From UBA6663 sp044226485 (GTDB lineage Bacteria > Chloroflexota > Anaerolineae > Anaerolineales > UBA6663), in NCBI GenBank assembly GCA_044226485.1, contig JBGAGY010000012.1, forward strand, positions 124,001 to 188,000: a stretch of 64,000 nt of DNA, written 5' to 3'. Shown in pieces: positions 25,991-38,475 of this stretch. Numbering within the stretch: the first letter of the stretch is position 1; every line of letters begins with the position of its first letter. A program made the translations under genes and the position numbers. A model generated the notes under the pieces. The model was not told the origin of the DNA, made no database searches, and saw only the letters and a list, made by a program, of their open reading frames with translations.

Positions 25991-27676
25991 TTAACGTTGC
26001 AAACTCGGCAGGAAAATATTCAGGAATTGATCGCCAAGCGCGTCGACCAGGTAGAAAGCACCATCCATGCCCAATGCCACGACATGGCGCCCGTCCGGGA
26101 CACCGATCAGGCGCCGAAAATCGACTGCATTCGCAAGAGTGACGGGGCTGCCGTCCGCGATCACTGTGGAGTATCGAACCAGCGAGTGAGTGTCTGCCGA
26201 GGTGGTTGCGGGATCCATCGCCACGACGAACGAACCGCCTATGAGCGGCGTCCAGTCATCGGTCGAACCGCCTTGAGTTGACCACTGCGTGATGTGCGTG
26301 ACGTCCGATGAGCCCGTCAGCGGAGCGGCATATAGGTCAAGCGCCGAGTGGTCTTGGGCATCGACGCTCCAGACCACACGCCCGCCTTCGGGCGATAGTG
26401 CAAACGTGCGCAGATTGTCTCGGATCAAGCCTGCCCAGGGCCCGGTTGAAGCCGGAGGGACGGTGAAGATGAGCTGCGCCTGCGCTGAGCCATCGACGGG
26501 CGATCGATACAGGGTCATACCCTGACCGGAGTTCTGGTTGTCCACGAGAAAAACGACGCAGGTGCGACCGCACCCCAGTTGATAGGGATGACTCAACGAT
26601 ACGCCCTGGCTGCTTGCCGGCATGGGATCAGGCAGATGCTGAGGCGCGCGCGACCCATCCGTCGCGAAGGACAGGAGATAATCCGGCGCCGCCGGATTCT
26701 GGACGACGCCAATGCCATTCTGGTCACCGGCGGTCAATTGCGGGCTGAGTGTGAGGGGCTCAGTCACGCGCTGCCATGTAGGGGCCTCGGCTTCGAGCAG
26801 CACGCGATAGACCCCTGAGTCATAACCATTCGCAGCGACGGGCACGTTGACAATTGCGTACCGCGAATCGGCCGTCACAGGCCCCGAGCAAGTGTTAAGC
26901 GCTCCAGTGCCGCAGGGTGAGGGGGTCAACCGTCGATGCGAGTTGCCGTTGATGGCAATAGAAAACAGATCCCAGGTGTAGAGGGCGCCGCTGCTTTCAT
27001 CCGAGTTTGAGAGCACGGATTGGCTGTCCGGCGAGAATCCGTTGACAAGCACATGAACGCCGGTGCGGGCCGGAACGCCGGGAAGGAGTTGCGGCGCTGT
27101 GGATCCATCGCTCGGGGCGATGTAGACAGCCATGGTGCGAGGGATGGCGCCGTACGGCTGCTGCGCCAGGGCATACAGTATCCATCGCCCATCGGGGCTG
27201 ATATCGGTTTTGATGATCCCCTGGTTTGCCGGCAGGACGCCGCTGACGGATCGCAACGTGGGCGTCGCGCCCTCAAGGGTGACCAGCCAGAGCTGGGTGC
27301 CGGTGTTGCCCGTGATCTCCGCCGAAAACAAGCCGAATGTGTCGCTTCGGTTCGTCTTGATGAAAGATGCCGGTGGGATGCTGCTCGCCGAACACGAGGT
27401 CACGCGTGTTTGCGCCACAAGGTGCGCTTTGCGCCCCAAGATCGATGCCGCATAGAAGCCATGTTGGCCGGTGGGCGTCAAAGGGTGCGAGCAGAAGAAC
27501 GCCCATTGGCCGCCGCTCGAGAACGACAGGAAATCGGCGTACGAGCCAGCGGGCGGAGCGAAGAAAGCAGCGCTCTGTGCGTCAGCCGCCGTTGACGACG
27601 CAGCGACGCCGACGATGCTCGATGTCAGGAAGAGGGCGACGACAGCTTGAATCCGCAGGGATTTGAGGCTGAGCAT
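25991..27676 (-). CDS. Secreted TolB-like beta-propeller protein (paralogue B)
   Basis: This 561-aa protein has a signal peptide (about 1-34, ending AADAQSA). Blade motifs SPDGRWILYA, FSPDSQSVLSNSD, TADSRYAIVNV and LSPEGGRVVWSV match paralogue A block by block (opening FFAPPAGSYADFLSFSSGGQWAFFC versus FFTPPAGETESFIMLTTGQTYALFC). The ending is IFLPSLQR. The pair is clearly a tandem duplication that has diverged. Each copy has its own promoter; here TATAAT at 27724-27719 is followed by a roughly 36-nt leader. Function is unknown. Confidence 0.72.
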   Translation of the reverse strand: MLSLKSLRIQAVVALFLTSSIVGVAASSTAADAQSAAFFAPPAGSYADFLSFSSGGQWAFFCSHPLTPTGQHGFYAASILGRKAHLVAQTRVTSCSASSIPPASFIKTNRSDTFGLFSAEITGNTGTQLWLVTLEGATPTLRSVSGVLPANQGIIKTDISPDGRWILYALAQQPYGAIPRTMAVYIAPSDGSTAPQLLPGVPARTGVHVLVNGFSPDSQSVLSNSDESSGALYTWDLFSIAINGNSHRRLTPSPCGTGALNTCSGPVTADSRYAIVNVPVAANGYDSGVYRVLLEAEAPTWQRVTEPLTLSPQLTAGDQNGIGVVQNPAAPDYLLSFATDGSRAPQHLPDPMPASSQGVSLSHPYQLGCGRTCVVFLVDNQNSGQGMTLYRSPVDGSAQAQLIFTVPPASTGPWAGLIRDNLRTFALSPEGGRVVWSVDAQDHSALDLYAAPLTGSSDVTHITQWSTQGGSTDDWTPLIGGSFVVAMDPATTSADTHSLVRYSTVIADGSPVTLANAVDFRRLIGVPDGRHVVALGMDGAFYLVDALGDQFLNIFLPSLQR

Positions 27677-27718
27677 ACAAAGGGTTTGGTGGGGCCGAAC
27701 AACAATATTGTGCCGTTC

Positions 27719-27724
27719 ATTATA
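27719..27724 (-). promoter_or_regulatory. Promoter of propeller paralogue B
   Basis: A perfect TATAAT on the minus strand lies 42 nt before the ATG. A palindrome, CAATATTG flanked by GAAC and GTTC (about 27697-27718), immediately follows and could be an operator. Confidence 0.45.
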
Positions 27725-27908
27725 GCCGTACCCTAAATTGTCCCTCCTTTCTCCTGGCTCTTCACCAGGGCGATCGCACTTTGTTGGGCTCCGACGTGTT
27801 TGGCCGCGGATGTCGCGAATGACGCGGTGGGTGGGATCTGACCCCCGTCTGCGGAATACGTGGCAAAGACTGGCCCGGACTCTTTTCCATGCAAATGCTC
27901 TGGGCGAT

Positions 27909-30458
27909 TTACGCCAGCGGCAGCGTCAAACTCACAGTGGTGCCGTGGCCGAGGCCTGCGGAGTGGAGCTCGAGGGTGCCGTTCATCATCTCGGCCAGGC
28001 GGCGCGAGATCGAGAGGCCAAGGCCCGTGCCGCCGTGGCGGCGCTGACTCGAGCCGTCAGCCTGGACGAAGGGCTCAAAGAGCCGGGCCTGTTTGTCGGG
28101 CGCGACGCCGATGCCCGTGTCGCTCACGATGATTCGGGCGAGGCCTGAGGAGTCATCTGCGGCGGCCCGCACCGTCACGGTGCCTTCGTGAGTGAACTTG
28201 ACGGCATTGCCCACGAGGTTGATCAGGATCTGGCCCAGGCGCGTCGCATCGGCCAGCACCGCGATGGGCTCGCTCGGCATCGCCACGTCGAGGGTCAGGT
28301 GCTTGGCATCCGCCTGGACCCACATCAGCATGTAGGCGTCGGCCAGCGCACCGGCCACGTCCACCGGCTTGAGCGACAACTCGACCCGGCCGGCCTCGAT
28401 GCGCGACAGGTCGAGCAGATCGTTGACGATGTGCAGCAGGTTGGTCGCGGCATCGTGAGCGATCTGGGCGAAGTGCTTGCCCTGATCGGCGCTGTCGACC
28501 TCGTCGTTGAGCAGCAGGTTGAGTGAACCCAGGATCGCGGTGAGCGGCGTGCGCAGTTCGTGCGAGGTGTTGGCCAGGAACGCGCTCTTGAGTTCGTTGG
28601 CTTCCTCGGCCGTTTGGCGCGCCTCCTCGAGCCTGTCGAGCAGCAGCGCGTTCGCCACGGCCATGGCCGCTTGATCCGCGAAGGCCCCGATCAGGCGCCG
28701 CGCGCGTTCATCGAAGCCATCGACGACATCGCTCTGTAGATCCAGCACCGCAATCACGCGACCGCCTGAGAGCAGCGGCACAGCAAGCTCCGCGCGAGTG
28801 CGCGGCTCGTTGGCCACATAGCGTGGGTCGAGCGCCACGTCGGCGGCGTAGACGGTCTGACCGGTGCGCACGGCCTCGACCGTCAGACCCGATCCGTCGA
28901 GCTTGAGCGGGGCCGTCGAGCGCACCGAGAAGGTGCCGCGGCGCGCCAGCCGGCGAAGCTGCCTGGACACCTGATCGACGATCAGGACGCCGCAATCCGC
29001 CAGATGCAGTTCACGGGTCAGCACATCGGCGATGATCTCGCCGGCCTCCTCAAGACTTTCGCCGGGCCGCAGCAGGCGGGTCGACGCGCGGTAGAGCGCG
29101 CTCAACTCATGCGCCTGTTGCTCGAGCCGTGATTCGGCCCGTCGGCGTTCGGCGAGTTCATTGCGGAGCGACTCGACCAGCCGCGCGTTGTCGAGCGCGG
29201 CAGCGGCCTGGGCCGCCACCGACGCAAGCAACTCGATATGCTCTGGCGTAAAGGCGCTTCGGTGCAGCCGATCCTGGACTCCGATCATGCCGATGACGCG
29301 CGACCCGGCCACCATGGGCACGGCCAGATAACTGCTCGCCATCGACCCGTCCGGGATATCCAGGCCGTTGGCACGTGCGAAGGGTTCGACGCCTTCGTTG
29401 AGCAGCAGGGCCTCACGGGTGCGGATCACATACTCGGTCACGCCGTTCCCGAAAGCGCGTTGATGCGCCGGCTGTAGTTCACCCTGAACGAGCTGAAGCG
29501 GAAACGAAACCTCACGATGATCGGCGTCGACCAGACAGACGTAGATGTTGTCGGCTTCGAGCACGCGTGGCAGGTTGGCGGCGAGCACATTCAGGATCTC
29601 GGCCGGTGGCGCCAGGCGGGCGAGGGCTTGCCCGATCTCGTTGAGCAGGGCCGCCTCGTCGTGCCGCCGCTTCAAGTTGAGCTCGGCTTCTTTGCGATGC
29701 TGGATGTCGTGTCCGCTGATCAGGAACCCGCCGATCTCGGGCATGTCGCGCAAATCGCTGAGCACGCATTCGAACACCCGCGGGGGCCGGTAGCGCGGGT
29801 GGCCGCGGAGTTCGAAGGGCGCGGTGGGCTCGCCGGGGTGGTTCTGAGCCTCATCGATCCGCTGGCGGAGGGTGACACGATCCTGAGGGTGGAGGAAGAG
29901 GTTGAGCGGACGGCCCACGAGTTGTGAAACCGTGAAGCCTGTCTCGCGTTGCGTGGTGCCGGCCGCGGCCAGGATGCGCCCCTGGATGTCGATCACACCG
30001 ATGATGCCGTGCGAGTGATGCAGGAGGGCCTGCACTCGCTCCTGGCTGGCCCGTAGCTGGTCCTCGGCCTGACGGCGGGCCGTAATGTCAGTGGCGATGA
30101 TCTGGTAGAACCGCTCTCGCGCCAGGAGGGCCCGGGCCTGAACCTCCACCCAGCGATTGGACCCATCCAGCAGCGACCGGAAGTTGAACGTGAACCGGCT
30201 GGGCTCGCCGCGCTGCAGGTGTGCCAACACCTCACGACCGAGCGCCTGAGATTCGGCCGGCACAAAGTCGAGCACGTACCGGCCCACGGGTGAGGGCATC
30301 CGGTCATGAGAGAAGTCGTGGTTGATGTAGCGGATGATGAAGTGCTCGTCCACCACCACCACGTGATCGGGCAGGTTCCTGAGCACGTCAGCCCGATCGA
30401 AAGCCGGGCTTCCCAGTGGATCGTCAAGCGGATCGACGGACGGCAAATAGCTGCTCAC
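27909..30458 (-). CDS. Large PAS/GAF sensor histidine kinase
   Basis: This is an 849-aa cytoplasmic protein from GTG 30458; the ORF runs further upstream but without recognisable sequence. Order: PAS (about 25-145), second PAS (about 150-275, with HDIQHRKEAELNLKRRHDEAALL), GAF (about 285-445), GAF (about 490-630), HisKA with FLANTSHELRTPLTAILG (histidine about 660), HATPase with N box NLVGNAVKF, DTGIGVA and GGTGLGLSISRRL. There is no receiver domain and no adjacent regulator gene, so the partner is elsewhere. It is divergent from uvrA across a 272-bp gap. Confidence 0.88.
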   Translation of the reverse strand: MSSYLPSVDPLDDPLGSPAFDRADVLRNLPDHVVVVDEHFIIRYINHDFSHDRMPSPVGRYVLDFVPAESQALGREVLAHLQRGEPSRFTFNFRSLLDGSNRWVEVQARALLARERFYQIIATDITARRQAEDQLRASQERVQALLHHSHGIIGVIDIQGRILAAAGTTQRETGFTVSQLVGRPLNLFLHPQDRVTLRQRIDEAQNHPGEPTAPFELRGHPRYRPPRVFECVLSDLRDMPEIGGFLISGHDIQHRKEAELNLKRRHDEAALLNEIGQALARLAPPAEILNVLAANLPRVLEADNIYVCLVDADHREVSFPLQLVQGELQPAHQRAFGNGVTEYVIRTREALLLNEGVEPFARANGLDIPDGSMASSYLAVPMVAGSRVIGMIGVQDRLHRSAFTPEHIELLASVAAQAAAALDNARLVESLRNELAERRRAESRLEQQAHELSALYRASTRLLRPGESLEEAGEIIADVLTRELHLADCGVLIVDQVSRQLRRLARRGTFSVRSTAPLKLDGSGLTVEAVRTGQTVYAADVALDPRYVANEPRTRAELAVPLLSGGRVIAVLDLQSDVVDGFDERARRLIGAFADQAAMAVANALLLDRLEEARQTAEEANELKSAFLANTSHELRTPLTAILGSLNLLLNDEVDSADQGKHFAQIAHDAATNLLHIVNDLLDLSRIEAGRVELSLKPVDVAGALADAYMLMWVQADAKHLTLDVAMPSEPIAVLADATRLGQILINLVGNAVKFTHEGTVTVRAAADDSSGLARIIVSDTGIGVAPDKQARLFEPFVQADGSSQRRHGGTGLGLSISRRLAEMMNGTLELHSAGLGHGTTVSLTLPLA

Positions 30459-30660
30459 GTTACTCGGAAAAGAAGACAAACAAACAATAATTCGGCTGGG
30501 TTGAGAGTAACGCCGAAATTCCACCCGGGCTCGTGAAATCTGCCTAAAGGTGTAGAACGCTCCCGACCCGGCGAGTTCCGGCGCGCGGCCAACGGCCGCC
30601 CAAAGTGTACAACTTGCCGGGCCTGTCGGCGGGGCTGGCATGTGCATAGGGATCAGACCA

Positions 30661-30688
30661 TTGATCACACGGCTGCGGAAGGTATAAT
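30661..30688 (+). promoter_or_regulatory. uvrA promoter
   Basis: TTGATC (30661-30666), a 16-nt spacer and a perfect TATAAT (30683-30688) give a leader of about 36 nt to ATG 30731. No LexA-like palindrome was recognised around it. Confidence 0.65.
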
Positions 30689-30730
30689 TGCTGCTTGTCA
30701 CCCTCCCCTAGTTCATTTGTTCGGGGCATC

Positions 30731-33661
<2,931 letters not shown>

Positions 33662-33708
33662 CGATTGACCTCAGACTCGGCGCCCCTGGCGCTGATAGGT
33701 TCAAGACG

Positions 33709-33746
33709 GACGAGGGTCGAATAGCCATTCGACCCTCGTCTTTTTT
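33709..33746 (+). terminator. uvrA terminator
   Basis: A 13-bp perfect stem (33709-33721 with 33728-33740), loop TAGCCA, is followed by six Ts (33741-33746). This is the clearest intrinsic terminator in the window. Confidence 0.92.
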
Positions 33747-34155
33747 CAGTGTGCGAGCTATTCGGTTTCCGTTACGCGATGACGGTCGATGCTGGGCTGG
33801 GAGGATGCGGCTCGGGTGCGGCCCGGCTGAGGTTCAACGCAACCGAAAGGGCGGCGACGTGTTTTTTTTTGTGGCCAGCTGGGTCTGGTGCGCAATTGCG
33901 GTTGCGGCAATGACCATTCATACACGGGATGACTGGGGGCAGCCATGATCCATGCGGCTGATTTTCCTGGACCCCATACACCACGACACCTCCGATGGAT
34001 CGCAGACCAGATGAAGGACTGCTCAACTATCGTCATTCGTCGCGCCGCAGGCGCCCAGTCTGTGGTCCGCGGTCTACCGTCTGCCATCTCCCGACGCTTT
34101 CGGCCCTCTTCTTCATATAATTCCGGGCATCACCACACACATCCCTCCTGATCCA
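33747..34155. other. Gene-free gap with AfsR-gene promoter
   Basis: No convincing coding sequence is present. A run of Ts lies at about 33860-33870. TATAAT at 34116-34121 lies 34 nt before the TTG start of the AfsR-like gene and is its likely -10 box. A single unpaired GTCATTCGTCG arm occurs at about 34033-34044. Confidence 0.5.
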
Positions 34156-36918
34156 TTGCGGGCCAAATTGCTGGGGGAGTTCGGCCTGATCGAAGACGGT
34201 CACCCACGGCTGGCCCAGGCGTCGGCCAGCGCCCAGGCGTTGGTGGCCTATCTGCTGCTCCATCGTGAGGGCGTTCATGCGCGCCAGCAAATTGCGTTTC
34301 GGTTGTGGCCGGGTTCGAGCGAGGCCCAGGCCCAAAGCAATCTCCGCGCGCTGTTGGTCCGCCTGCGAAAGGTCTGGCCCGGCGTCGACCGCTGCGTGGC
34401 GATCGATCAGCGCGTGATCGGTTGGCGCGCCGAGGCCGACCTTCGACTTGACGTGGCCGAGTTCGAAGCGGCGCTGCAGATGACCGGCGATCGCGTCGCG
34501 GCCCTTGAACGCGCCGTCGAACTGTATCGCGGCGATCTGTTCCCGGCCTGCTACGCGGATTGGATCGTGCCGGAGCGCGACCGGCTGCGGTTGGCCTTCG
34601 AGAAGGCGCTCGACGAACTCGTCGACGCGCTGGCGACGCGGGGCCAGGCGGGTCAGGCCCTCGGCTACGTCCAACGAAGGCTGCAACTGGATCCGCTCAA
34701 CGAGTCTGCGCACCAGATGGCCATGCGGTTGCACGCGCTGCGCGGCGATCGCGCCGGCGTTCTGCGGGCTTACGAGGCCTGCGCGTTGACGCTGCGACGC
34801 GAGCTGTCTGTCGAGCCCGGCGCGGAGACGACAGCGCTTTGTCGCCGGCTGCTCGAGCAACCGGCGGCTGATCCCCTCGCCACGCTCGCGCTTCAACACA
34901 ATCTCACTCATCCCCTGACGCGCTTCATCGGCCGCGCCCGCGAGCAACACGAGATCGCGGCACTTTTGCGATCGTCGCGGTTGCTCACACTCACGGGCGC
35001 CGGTGGCTGCGGAAAAACGCGCCTGGCCGGGGAGGCGGCGTTCGATTGGGTGGGGGACCATCCGGACGGCACCTGGTGGGTCGACCTTGGGCCTGTGCCC
35101 GATTCGACCCAACTGCCGGCGGCGGTCGCCTCGGCGCTGGGCATAGTAGAGGAGACCGATGTCGACCGGCTGGTGAACGCCATCGGCGTCCGGCCGCTTC
35201 TACTGATCCTCGATAACTGCGAGCACCTGATCGACGCCTGCGCCGAACTCGCCCGCCGCCTGTTGTCTGCGTGTCCGCGTCTGACGATCCTGGCCACCAG
35301 CCGAGAGGCTCTGGGGATCGCCGGTGAGGCCGTCTACAGCGTGCCACCGTTGCCGGTGCCCGACGACGACGACAAACAGTCCGTGATGGAATCGGAGTCG
35401 GTGCAACTCTTCGTGGACCGAGCGACGCTCGCCCGACCGGCGTTTGTGTTTTCGCCCGACCACCGCGCGGCCGTGGTGCGGATCTGTCGTCGGCTTGATG
35501 GCATCCCGCTTGCGATCGAGCTGGCAGCGGCGCGGGTCAAGGCGCTCTCGGTGGATCAGATCGCGGATCGACTGACCGAGCACTTCGAGTTGCTGGTCGG
35601 CCCGGCTCGGGCGGGGGAGCCGCGTCACCAGACTCTGCGCGCCCTGGTGGACTGGAGCTACGACCTGTTGCCGGGGCCGGAGCAGAGTTTCTTCAGGCGG
35701 TTGGCGGTGTTCGTCGGCGGGTTTTCCCTCGAGGCGGCCGAGGCCTGGGCCGACGACGGCACCGGCCTGTCGCTTCTGGCGCGCCTGATCGATCGTTCGC
35801 TGGTGATGGTCGATGAACGGCCGGGCCAGCCGATGCGCTACCGATTGCTCGAACCGCTGCGACTGTATGCGCTCGAAAAGCTCGAGCTCGTCGGCGAGCT
35901 CGAGCAGGTTGCCGATCGGCATGCCGCGTTCTTTGCCGGGATGGCGGCTGCAGCCGACCGCCATGCTCAGGGTCCGCAAAACAGTAAGTGGGTCGAGCGC
36001 CTGGCGCGGGAGGTCGACAATCTGCGCCTTGCGCTGAACCGGCTCATCGGCCGGGGGCAGGGCGAAGCGGCGTTGCGGTTGAGCGCCGACCTCGGGTGGC
36101 TGTGGGTTTACACCTCGGAGCTGGCCGAGGGCCGGCGCTGGCTGAGTCGCGTGCTGGCCATGCCCGGTCTCGAACGTCATGCGGCCGAGCGGGCGCGTGC
36201 CTGGGCCCATCTGGGCGTGCTGGCCTTTCTGCAAACCGAAACGCTCGAGGCGCGGCCCTGGCTCGAGCGCGCGCTCGAATGGGCGCGCGATCATGATCAG
36301 CCCCTGACGGCGGCCCTGGCCCTCGACTTCCTGGCGTTGATCGAGCTGCGCGAGAGAAATGTGGCGGAGGCCCGGGCTCTCCTTGAGAGGAGCCAGGCGC
36401 TCTTCGCCCGGGCGGATGGCGAGGTTGGGCAGGCCATCACCCTCTGGCATCTGGGCTATGTGGCCGAACAGGGTAACGACGCGGCGGGCGCCGTTACCCT
36501 CTTCGAAAGCGCCCGCGAGCGATTTCACGCCTGGGGCGACGCGTTGCGCCAGTGCGCGATCCTGCGCAGCCTGGGTTGGAACTACTGCCAGCTCGGCGAT
36601 CGACCCAGAGGGCTGGCCGCGCTGCGCGAATCATTGACATTGGCCAGGACCATCCACAACAGGGTCAACATCGCCCACACCCTGCGCGCTGTCGCCGAGC
36701 GCGTCGACGACGATCCGGCCCGCGCCGTGCGCCTGCTGTCGGCCACGCTGGCCGTGTACGAGAGCCTGGGCGCGATCACCTTTGCGCGCGCGCTGCGCGA
36801 AACGGACCTTGCGGCGCGACGAGCGGAACTCGATGAGCCGGCCTTCCTGCGGGCCAGCGAGCAGGGCCGCTCCATGACAGTGGAGCAGGCCATCCAAGAC
36901 GCGCTACGTCTGACCTGA
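34156..36918 (+). CDS. AfsR/SARP-type regulator with BTAD and NB-ARC/STAND ATPase domains
   Basis: This 920-aa protein begins with a winged-helix DNA-binding domain (about 1-95: LGEFGLIEDG...QQIAFRLWPGSSEAQAQSNLRALLVRLRK). It is followed by a bacterial transcriptional activation domain (about 96-245), an NTPase with Walker A LTGAGGCGKTRLA (about 280-290), Walker B LLLILDNCEHL and sensor ILATSREAL. The C-terminal helical repeats (about 600-900) are TPR-like. Such proteins activate nearby genes once ATP and a signal are bound. The start is TTG with no Shine-Dalgarno. The target is unknown; no biosynthetic cluster lies alongside. Confidence 0.88.
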   Translation: MRAKLLGEFGLIEDGHPRLAQASASAQALVAYLLLHREGVHARQQIAFRLWPGSSEAQAQSNLRALLVRLRKVWPGVDRCVAIDQRVIGWRAEADLRLDVAEFEAALQMTGDRVAALERAVELYRGDLFPACYADWIVPERDRLRLAFEKALDELVDALATRGQAGQALGYVQRRLQLDPLNESAHQMAMRLHALRGDRAGVLRAYEACALTLRRELSVEPGAETTALCRRLLEQPAADPLATLALQHNLTHPLTRFIGRAREQHEIAALLRSSRLLTLTGAGGCGKTRLAGEAAFDWVGDHPDGTWWVDLGPVPDSTQLPAAVASALGIVEETDVDRLVNAIGVRPLLLILDNCEHLIDACAELARRLLSACPRLTILATSREALGIAGEAVYSVPPLPVPDDDDKQSVMESESVQLFVDRATLARPAFVFSPDHRAAVVRICRRLDGIPLAIELAAARVKALSVDQIADRLTEHFELLVGPARAGEPRHQTLRALVDWSYDLLPGPEQSFFRRLAVFVGGFSLEAAEAWADDGTGLSLLARLIDRSLVMVDERPGQPMRYRLLEPLRLYALEKLELVGELEQVADRHAAFFAGMAAAADRHAQGPQNSKWVERLAREVDNLRLALNRLIGRGQGEAALRLSADLGWLWVYTSELAEGRRWLSRVLAMPGLERHAAERARAWAHLGVLAFLQTETLEARPWLERALEWARDHDQPLTAALALDFLALIELRERNVAEARALLERSQALFARADGEVGQAITLWHLGYVAEQGNDAAGAVTLFESARERFHAWGDALRQCAILRSLGWNYCQLGDRPRGLAALRESLTLARTIHNRVNIAHTLRAVAERVDDDPARAVRLLSATLAVYESLGAITFARALRETDLAARRAELDEPAFLRASEQGRSMTVEQAIQDALRLT

Positions 36919-37085
36919 CGACTTCCGCGCGCACGCTGCAACCTCCATTACATCCTCCGGGGCCTCCCGGCCCGTCGTTCAACTCCATCCGGACGATTGA
37001 AGCGCTTTGGAAGCGCTCGCCTTGTTACTGTGTGGTCAAGGCTCAATCAGTCGACGAGGCACAGCCTCGCCGGAGGTTCACGATC

Positions 37086-37370
37086 ATGGTCAATTTGCAT
37101 ATCGAGCACACCGTTTTCGATTTCGCTGCCTGGAAGGAGGCGTTCGACGGCGATCCGGTCGGACGACGAAAGCATGGCGTGCGCTCCTACCGGATCATGC
37201 GCGCGGTCGATGACCCCAATCGTGTCACGATCGACCTCGTCTTCGATACGGCCGATCAGGCGCAGGCGCTGCTCTCAGCCATCCGAGAGGTGTGGGGACG
37301 GCTCACCGGATCGATGATCACCGAACCGCATGTGCAGTTGGCTGAAGTCGTCGAAAACCGAAACGTCTGA
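37086..37370 (+). CDS. Small dimeric alpha/beta-barrel-like protein
   Basis: This 94-aa protein with FDFAAWKEAFDGDPVGRRKHGVRSYRIMRAVDDPN resembles the ferredoxin-like alpha/beta-barrel (ABM/cyclase-type) proteins that act as monooxygenases or isomerases on small molecules. The active residues cannot be assigned. GGAGG (37072-37076) precedes ATG 37086 by 9 nt, which rules out longer overlapping frames. It is probably co-transcribed with the membrane protein 28 nt downstream. Confidence 0.6.
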   Translation: MVNLHIEHTVFDFAAWKEAFDGDPVGRRKHGVRSYRIMRAVDDPNRVTIDLVFDTADQAQALLSAIREVWGRLTGSMITEPHVQLAEVVENRNV

Positions 37371-37398
37371 GTACATCGCTCGCAACCCAGGAGGCATC

Positions 37399-37872
37399 AT
37401 GTCCACGATCACCACTGCTGGCCGTCCAGTCGGCGCTGTGCGTTGGCGCGCCGCGTTGGTCCTGACCGTCCTGCTGGCCGTGTTCGCCGTATTGGCGAAT
37501 CCGAGCGGCCCGCTTGGCTTCTTCTGGCGGCCGTCGCCGCACATGCCCGAACCGACCTGGATCTTGCTGCCGCTCGGGGTCCTGCTGAAGATCGCTGAAG
37601 GGCTGGCCTTCGGCGGCGGGATCGCTTTCTTGATCTTCGGCTACCCGCTCGTGCGGGCCGCTGCGCCGGCCTCGTTGGGCCTGGCCCGCGCCGCCCATGT
37701 GTCCATCGCCTGGCTCCTGGCCAACTGGTGGCCGCATGACAGCCTGCACATCCACATCGGCATGGATCTGGGCGGCCTGTTGACGCTCGAGTATGTCTTC
37801 CATATTTCCCTGATGTTGGCCGGCGTCATCCTGGCCCGATTCTTCCTGACGATAATGCGGCGTGCGGAATGA
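37399..37872 (+). CDS. Four-helix membrane protein with histidine cluster, unknown
   Basis: This 157-aa protein has helices at about 17-34, 50-80, 90-105 and 128-152. The short loop NWWPHDSLHIHIGMD carries three histidines plus acids and could bind metal or haem. It was not assigned to a family. AGGAGG (about 37389-37394) precedes ATG 37399, a textbook ribosome-binding site. It follows the small alpha/beta-barrel gene and stops 48 nt before the next gene. Confidence 0.6.
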   Translation: MSTITTAGRPVGAVRWRAALVLTVLLAVFAVLANPSGPLGFFWRPSPHMPEPTWILLPLGVLLKIAEGLAFGGGIAFLIFGYPLVRAAAPASLGLARAAHVSIAWLLANWWPHDSLHIHIGMDLGGLLTLEYVFHISLMLAGVILARFFLTIMRRAE

Positions 37873-37905
37873 CACTTGGCCATGTCATCCGCCGGTCGGC
37901 TCAGG

Positions 37906-37911
37906 CATAAT
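37906..37911 (+). promoter_or_regulatory. -10 box of leaderless GNAT gene
   Basis: CATAAT lies 9 nt before ATG 37921. No Shine-Dalgarno is present. Confidence 0.4.
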
Positions 37912-37920
37912 GGGCTCGCC

Positions 37921-38475
37921 ATGGATGAGACGTTCTTATTTCGCGCGCTGACCCGCGCTGAGATTCCCCACATCTGGAGCATCGACAGGGCCGAGGTGAT
38001 CGATGGCCTCTACGTCCTGGTCGATGGCGTGCTCGAACTGCAGCCGTATCACTTCGAGGCGCACGGCTGGCCGCCCGGCGAGGCCGAGCAGTACACGCCG
38101 ATCCTGCTCGATTGTTTTGACGCGGGGGGCTGGTTCTGCGGCGCGTTCGAGGGCGATGAACTGCTCGGCATTGCGGTGCTCGAGGGGCGCTTCATCGGGC
38201 TTGGGCGAGACATGTTGCAGTTGAAGTTCCTGCATGTGAGCCGGCTGGCTCGCGGGAGGGGCCTGGGCGTGGCGCTGTTTGAGCGCGCGCGAGTTATAGC
38301 GCGCGAACGCGGCGCACAGCGCCTCTACATATCGGCCACACCGTCGCGCCACACGATCGATTTCTATCTACGGCGCGGCTGTCGCGTGACCGAGGAACCC
38401 GATCCCGACCTGTTCGCGCTCGAGCCCGAGGACATTCACCTGGAGTGCCGGACCGACGACGGTCGCACGAGTTGA
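37921..38475 (+). CDS. GNAT-family N-acetyltransferase
   Basis: This 184-aa protein has FLHVSRLARGRGLGVALFERARVIARERGAQRLYISATPSRHTIDFYLRRGCRV, a complete GNAT acetyl-CoA site (R-G-R-G-L-G) and closing motif. The N-terminal region (LYVLVDGVLELQPYHFEAHGWPPGE) is unlike common RimI or RimJ proteins. The acceptor is unknown. The start is fixed by a -10 box 9 nt upstream. A small hairpin plus TTTT at 38528-38546 may terminate it. Confidence 0.82.
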   Translation: MDETFLFRALTRAEIPHIWSIDRAEVIDGLYVLVDGVLELQPYHFEAHGWPPGEAEQYTPILLDCFDAGGWFCGAFEGDELLGIAVLEGRFIGLGRDMLQLKFLHVSRLARGRGLGVALFERARVIARERGAQRLYISATPSRHTIDFYLRRGCRVTEEPDPDLFALEPEDIHLECRTDDGRTS

